This document shows, piece after piece, positions 22,001 through 23,662 of a DNA stretch of 23,662 bases. A model generated the notes under the pieces. The model did no database searches and was not told the origin of the DNA. It saw nothing but the letters and a program-made list of their open reading frames with translations. A program made the position numbers and the translations under genes. Numbering within the stretch: the first letter of the stretch is position 1; every line of letters starts with the position of its first letter. This DNA is from CAZQFS01 sp964592755 (GTDB lineage: Bacteria; Hydrothermota; Tepidihabitantia; Tepidihabitantales; Tepidihabitantaceae), in the NCBI GenBank assembly GCA_964592755.1, contig CAZQFS010000037.1, positions 1 through 23,662 on the forward strand, in the 5' to 3' direction.

Positions 22001-23662
22001 TGGTTACGGTATCGTTGGAACGGTCATTGTCAGGCCCCAGGCTGGTGTAACAGGTTGTCGCGTGAAGCCCGAGCGGACCGGCAGTCCAGGTCGGGAAGCT
22101 GACGGTCGCAGTCCGGGCCGGGGCCAGGGTGCAGGTCACCGTTGCGCTGTACGCCGGCTCGATTTCGAACGTGACCGGGAACACTTCGGTCGAATCGCCG
22201 AAGTTGCCGACCCGCGCGCGCGGCGCAAGCGAACTACCGAGCACGACCGAGCCGGTCGGCGCGAGAATCTCGACTGCTCCGACGTCACGCCGCGGTGGCA
22301 CCAGCGGTACCACACACACCTGGGCCCGCGCCGTGTCATTGGCCCGGTTCCGGTCGTCGGCGAGCTGCGTGTGGCAGAGAACATGATGCTGCCCGACCGG
22401 CTGCGCCACCCAGGTGCGGAATCTGACCTCGGTCGTCTCGCCCGCAGCCAATTGGACCGAAGCCGAATCACGCCAGACCGAGCCGATGCTCAGCGTCACC
22501 GGGAACGACTCCGCGTGACTGCCGTAGTTAGCGACCACCGCGGCTGGTGTGCCGGCAACGCCAGAGTCCATCATACCCCGGGGCCAGACAATCGAGACCG
22601 CGCCGACATCCGGGTTTCTCGGCACCGCCACGGCGACAATGGCATAGGCCGTGTCATTGGTCCGGTCCATGTCGTTACCTAATTCGGAGAAGCAGAGCGC
22701 GCTCAGGGTCCCGACCGTGCCGGCAATCCAGTCAGGAAAGCGCACCGTGTCGGTTGCGCCCGGTTCGAGCGTACGCTCAATGGTCTCGGCGTAGTCCGGC
22801 CCAATCTGGAAGCTAACCGGGAAGGTCTCGCGTCGGTCCCCGAAGTTGTGGACAACGGCACTGGGCGTGTGCACTGTGCCTGAATCAACCGTGTCCCGGG
22901 GAGCCAGTATCAGGACCACCCCGACATCGTGCCGGCAGGCCACAACCTCGACCGCGGTCCGGACCGTGTCATTACTGCGGTCCTCATCACCGGCCAGGCT
23001 GGTGTAGCACGTCACCGCCAGATTGCCCACCGGTGCGGCAGACCAGAGCGGGAACGCGACCGTGTCGAGCTGGCCTGCGCCGAGTGCGCACTGCACCGTC
23101 TCGGAGTACGAGTCACCGATGTCGAGCGTCACCGGGAACTCATCGGCATAATCGCCCAGGTTTCGCACCACGGCCCGGGGAACGACGAGCGTGCCCGAGT
23201 CTACGCTGCCGGTCGGGGCAAGAAGCTCCTTCGCGGCAACGTCGTGGCGTCTGGGCCGGACCACGTCCACAAGGCTGCGTACCGTGTCATTACTCCGGTA
23301 CTGGTCTGCGGCCAGACTCGTGAAGCAGACTGTTGCCAGCCGACCAACCGGGCCGGCCAACCAGTTCTCGAAATAAACGGTGTCGGTCTGGTAAGGTGCG
23401 AGCACATGGACCGTGGTCCGGCGATAGTCTGCGCCGACCTGAAATGTCACCGGGAAAGTGTCCTGGCGGTCCCCGAAGTTGCGGATGACCGCGCACGGCG
23501 TCACGAGGGCACCTGAGTCCACGGTGTCGGCCGGCGCGACAATCGCCACCACGCCGACATCGTGGCGACAAGTAACCACCTCGACTGAATCTTCGGCCAC
23601 GACCGTGTCGTTCTGCCGGTTCTGGTCGCCCGGCAGGCATGTGAGACACCTTGGCTCATGGC
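19059..23662 (-). CDS. Giant tandem-CARDB secreted protein, partial (5' end beyond window)
   Basis: The frame is open through the right edge of the window. The edge codes CLTCLPGDQNRQNDTV, the end of one more repeat, so the start lies outside and the GTG at 23600 is internal. At least 13 complete CARDB-like repeats of about 100 residues are visible. The pattern is RHDVGVxAILAPxDTVDSG, xPxAVVxNFGDRxETFPVTFxIG, xLxPGxTDTVxFPxW, CYTSLAxDENRxNDTV. Repeats 6, 8 and 10 share HTLPAVTLNPGDT. Repeat 7 has a loop insert (ELATTGPGYSTTSGLDV). The last 90 or so residues (VKIYTRAGECVRRLERSVTEG, WDRKNDQGRRVAAGVYLCRV) are FlgD-Ig-like. CARDB repeats form stalks or adhesive rods on cell surfaces. The stop overlaps the PorV-OmpA start by 4 nt. 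The ligand and any N-terminal head domain are unknown. Confidence 0.9.
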   Translation of the reverse strand, partial: HEPRCLTCLPGDQNRQNDTVVAEDSVEVVTCRHDVGVVAIVAPADTVDSGALVTPCAVIRNFGDRQDTFPVTFQVGADYRRTTVHVLAPYQTDTVYFENWLAGPVGRLATVCFTSLAADQYRSNDTVRSLVDVVRPRRHDVAAKELLAPTGSVDSGTLVVPRAVVRNLGDYADEFPVTLDIGDSYSETVQCALGAGQLDTVAFPLWSAAPVGNLAVTCYTSLAGDEDRSNDTVRTAVEVVACRHDVGVVLILAPRDTVDSGTVHTPSAVVHNFGDRRETFPVSFQIGPDYAETIERTLEPGATDTVRFPDWIAGTVGTLSALCFSELGNDMDRTNDTAYAIVAVAVPRNPDVGAVSIVWPRGMMDSGVAGTPAAVVANYGSHAESFPVTLSIGSVWRDSASVQLAAGETTEVRFRTWVAQPVGQHHVLCHTQLADDRNRANDTARAQVCVVPLVPPRRDVGAVEILAPTGSVVLGSSLAPRARVGNFGDSTEVFPVTFEIEPAYSATVTCTLAPARTATVSFPTWTAGPLGLHATTCYTSLGPDNDRSNDTVTNSVQVVPPSRRDVGVIAIMAPADTVDSGSAHTPGARVTNSGDRAETFPVTFHIGSQYSHTLPAVTLNPGDTTTLYFQSWTAAQSGSFSTTCYTGLDPDEDRSNDTAYGSVVVRPPRYDVGAIAILAPADTVDSGTVIAPVAVVHRFARELATTGPGYSTTSGLDVTFPVTMAIGGLYRQTVQVTMPARGIDTVRFDTLWTAQPPGFVRCTCYTSLAQDPNRSNDTVCGLVVVRRLQPGPRHDVAVIAIQTPADTVDSGSVHTPSAKLTNLGNRTETFPATFRIGTGYFHTLPAVTLNPGDTTVLHFQSWTASRTGTFPAICYTELAADEDRTNDTAYRTLTVVDTTAPARHDVGVTAILAPMGTVDSGTVHTPQAVIRNFGTRQEQFRVTFLIGAGYAASVQRILIPNQTDTVMFPLWIAQPPDSYPTICFTSLDNDENRANDTICGSVVVSGLPGLRHDVGVTAILAPPDTVDSGSVLAPSARVANSGDRTETFPVTFRIGSAYLHTLPAVTLNPGDTATLFFPSWAATRTGSFVATCYTALAADENRANDTVYGSVVVVDTSGSARHDVAAVAIVAPTGQVHTNTAVVPVAVVQNRGTRPETFPVSMKVGSAYLGTVVCESLAVGATDTVRFAAWNAVSAGVEPVVLYTSLGTDENRANDTIVGSVQVVAADVSAIAILDPSGQLDSGLVVKPRAVVRNLGPDRAEFPVTMLIGTDRLPSVQLRLEPGAQDTVEFPLWVAQPVGDLSAVCFTSLAGDPNPANDTVRKPVRVRGADHDIGVEAVISPVGRTEVSGPPWAATVRPSCRVRNFSGTAESGFEVVCRIYSSGACLYDRTALVAALSPGGLIEVNFPDTVLGYGVYSVRCSTRLVTDQNPGNDAAEADYVVTARVGGPSQVAVKIYTRAGECVRRLERSVTEGSPPWIVWDRKNDQGRRVAAGVYLCRVTREGATDQGENGASTFNVLVSREAEEVRVMWRQP

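Noticed and set aside
23598..23600. GTG at 23600 as the start of the CARDB gene
   Set aside because: The frame is open upstream and codes the end of another CARDB repeat (GDQNRQNDTV) up to the window edge.

Overview
This GC-rich window codes mainly on the minus strand. It looks like the genome of an uncultured FCB-type bacterium, probably from a candidate phylum such as WOR-3; that placement is inferred. The grounds are a PorV/UPF0164-type outer-membrane protein, many large secreted proteins built from beta-propeller, CARDB, Fn3 and lamin-tail modules, and C-terminal tails of the FlgD-Ig or type IX (Por) sorting kind.

Layout, left to right. (1) Minus strand, 1-1888: the 5' part of a GH113-like TIM-barrel hydrolase, preceded by an SBBP beta-propeller protein with its own promoter. 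(2) 1889-2416: no intact gene, but a coding-like frame with stops that may be a decayed minor pilin. (3) Minus strand, 2417-9034: a two-gene operon of giant secreted proteins (1332 and 871 aa) with a promoter at about 9132-9159. (4) 9038-9328: a divergent promoter region carrying one copy of a short dispersed repeat. (5) Plus strand, 9329-10588: a lamin-tail/CARDB secreted protein, convergent with (6) a minus-strand M23 peptidase (10592-11458). (7) 11459-11808: a second divergent promoter region with a truncated repeat copy. (8) Plus strand, 11809-14589: an M28 aminopeptidase-like protein with Fn3 domains and a sorting tail. (9) Minus strand, 23662 down to 14611: an apparent long operon. Its order is a giant tandem-CARDB protein (5' end outside the window), a PorV-PEGA-OmpA fusion, an unknown exported protein, an ECF sigma factor, a zf-HC2 anti-sigma factor, and two small membrane-anchored Spy/CnrX-like helical proteins whose genes overlap by ATGA.

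Working model (inference): the last operon joins an exported surface protein and its envelope platform to an ECF/anti-sigma/periplasmic-sensor circuit, so it may be an envelope or secretion stress response.

The least expected signal is a dispersed repeat of about 100-130 bp with four copies in the window. Each lies just upstream of a gene with the same edge facing that gene. Two fill successive spacers of the sigma/anti-sigma operon. One supplies a start codon and another the stop codon of its neighbours. A second theme is consensus sigma70-like promoters placed so close to start codons that three transcripts would be leaderless or nearly so.
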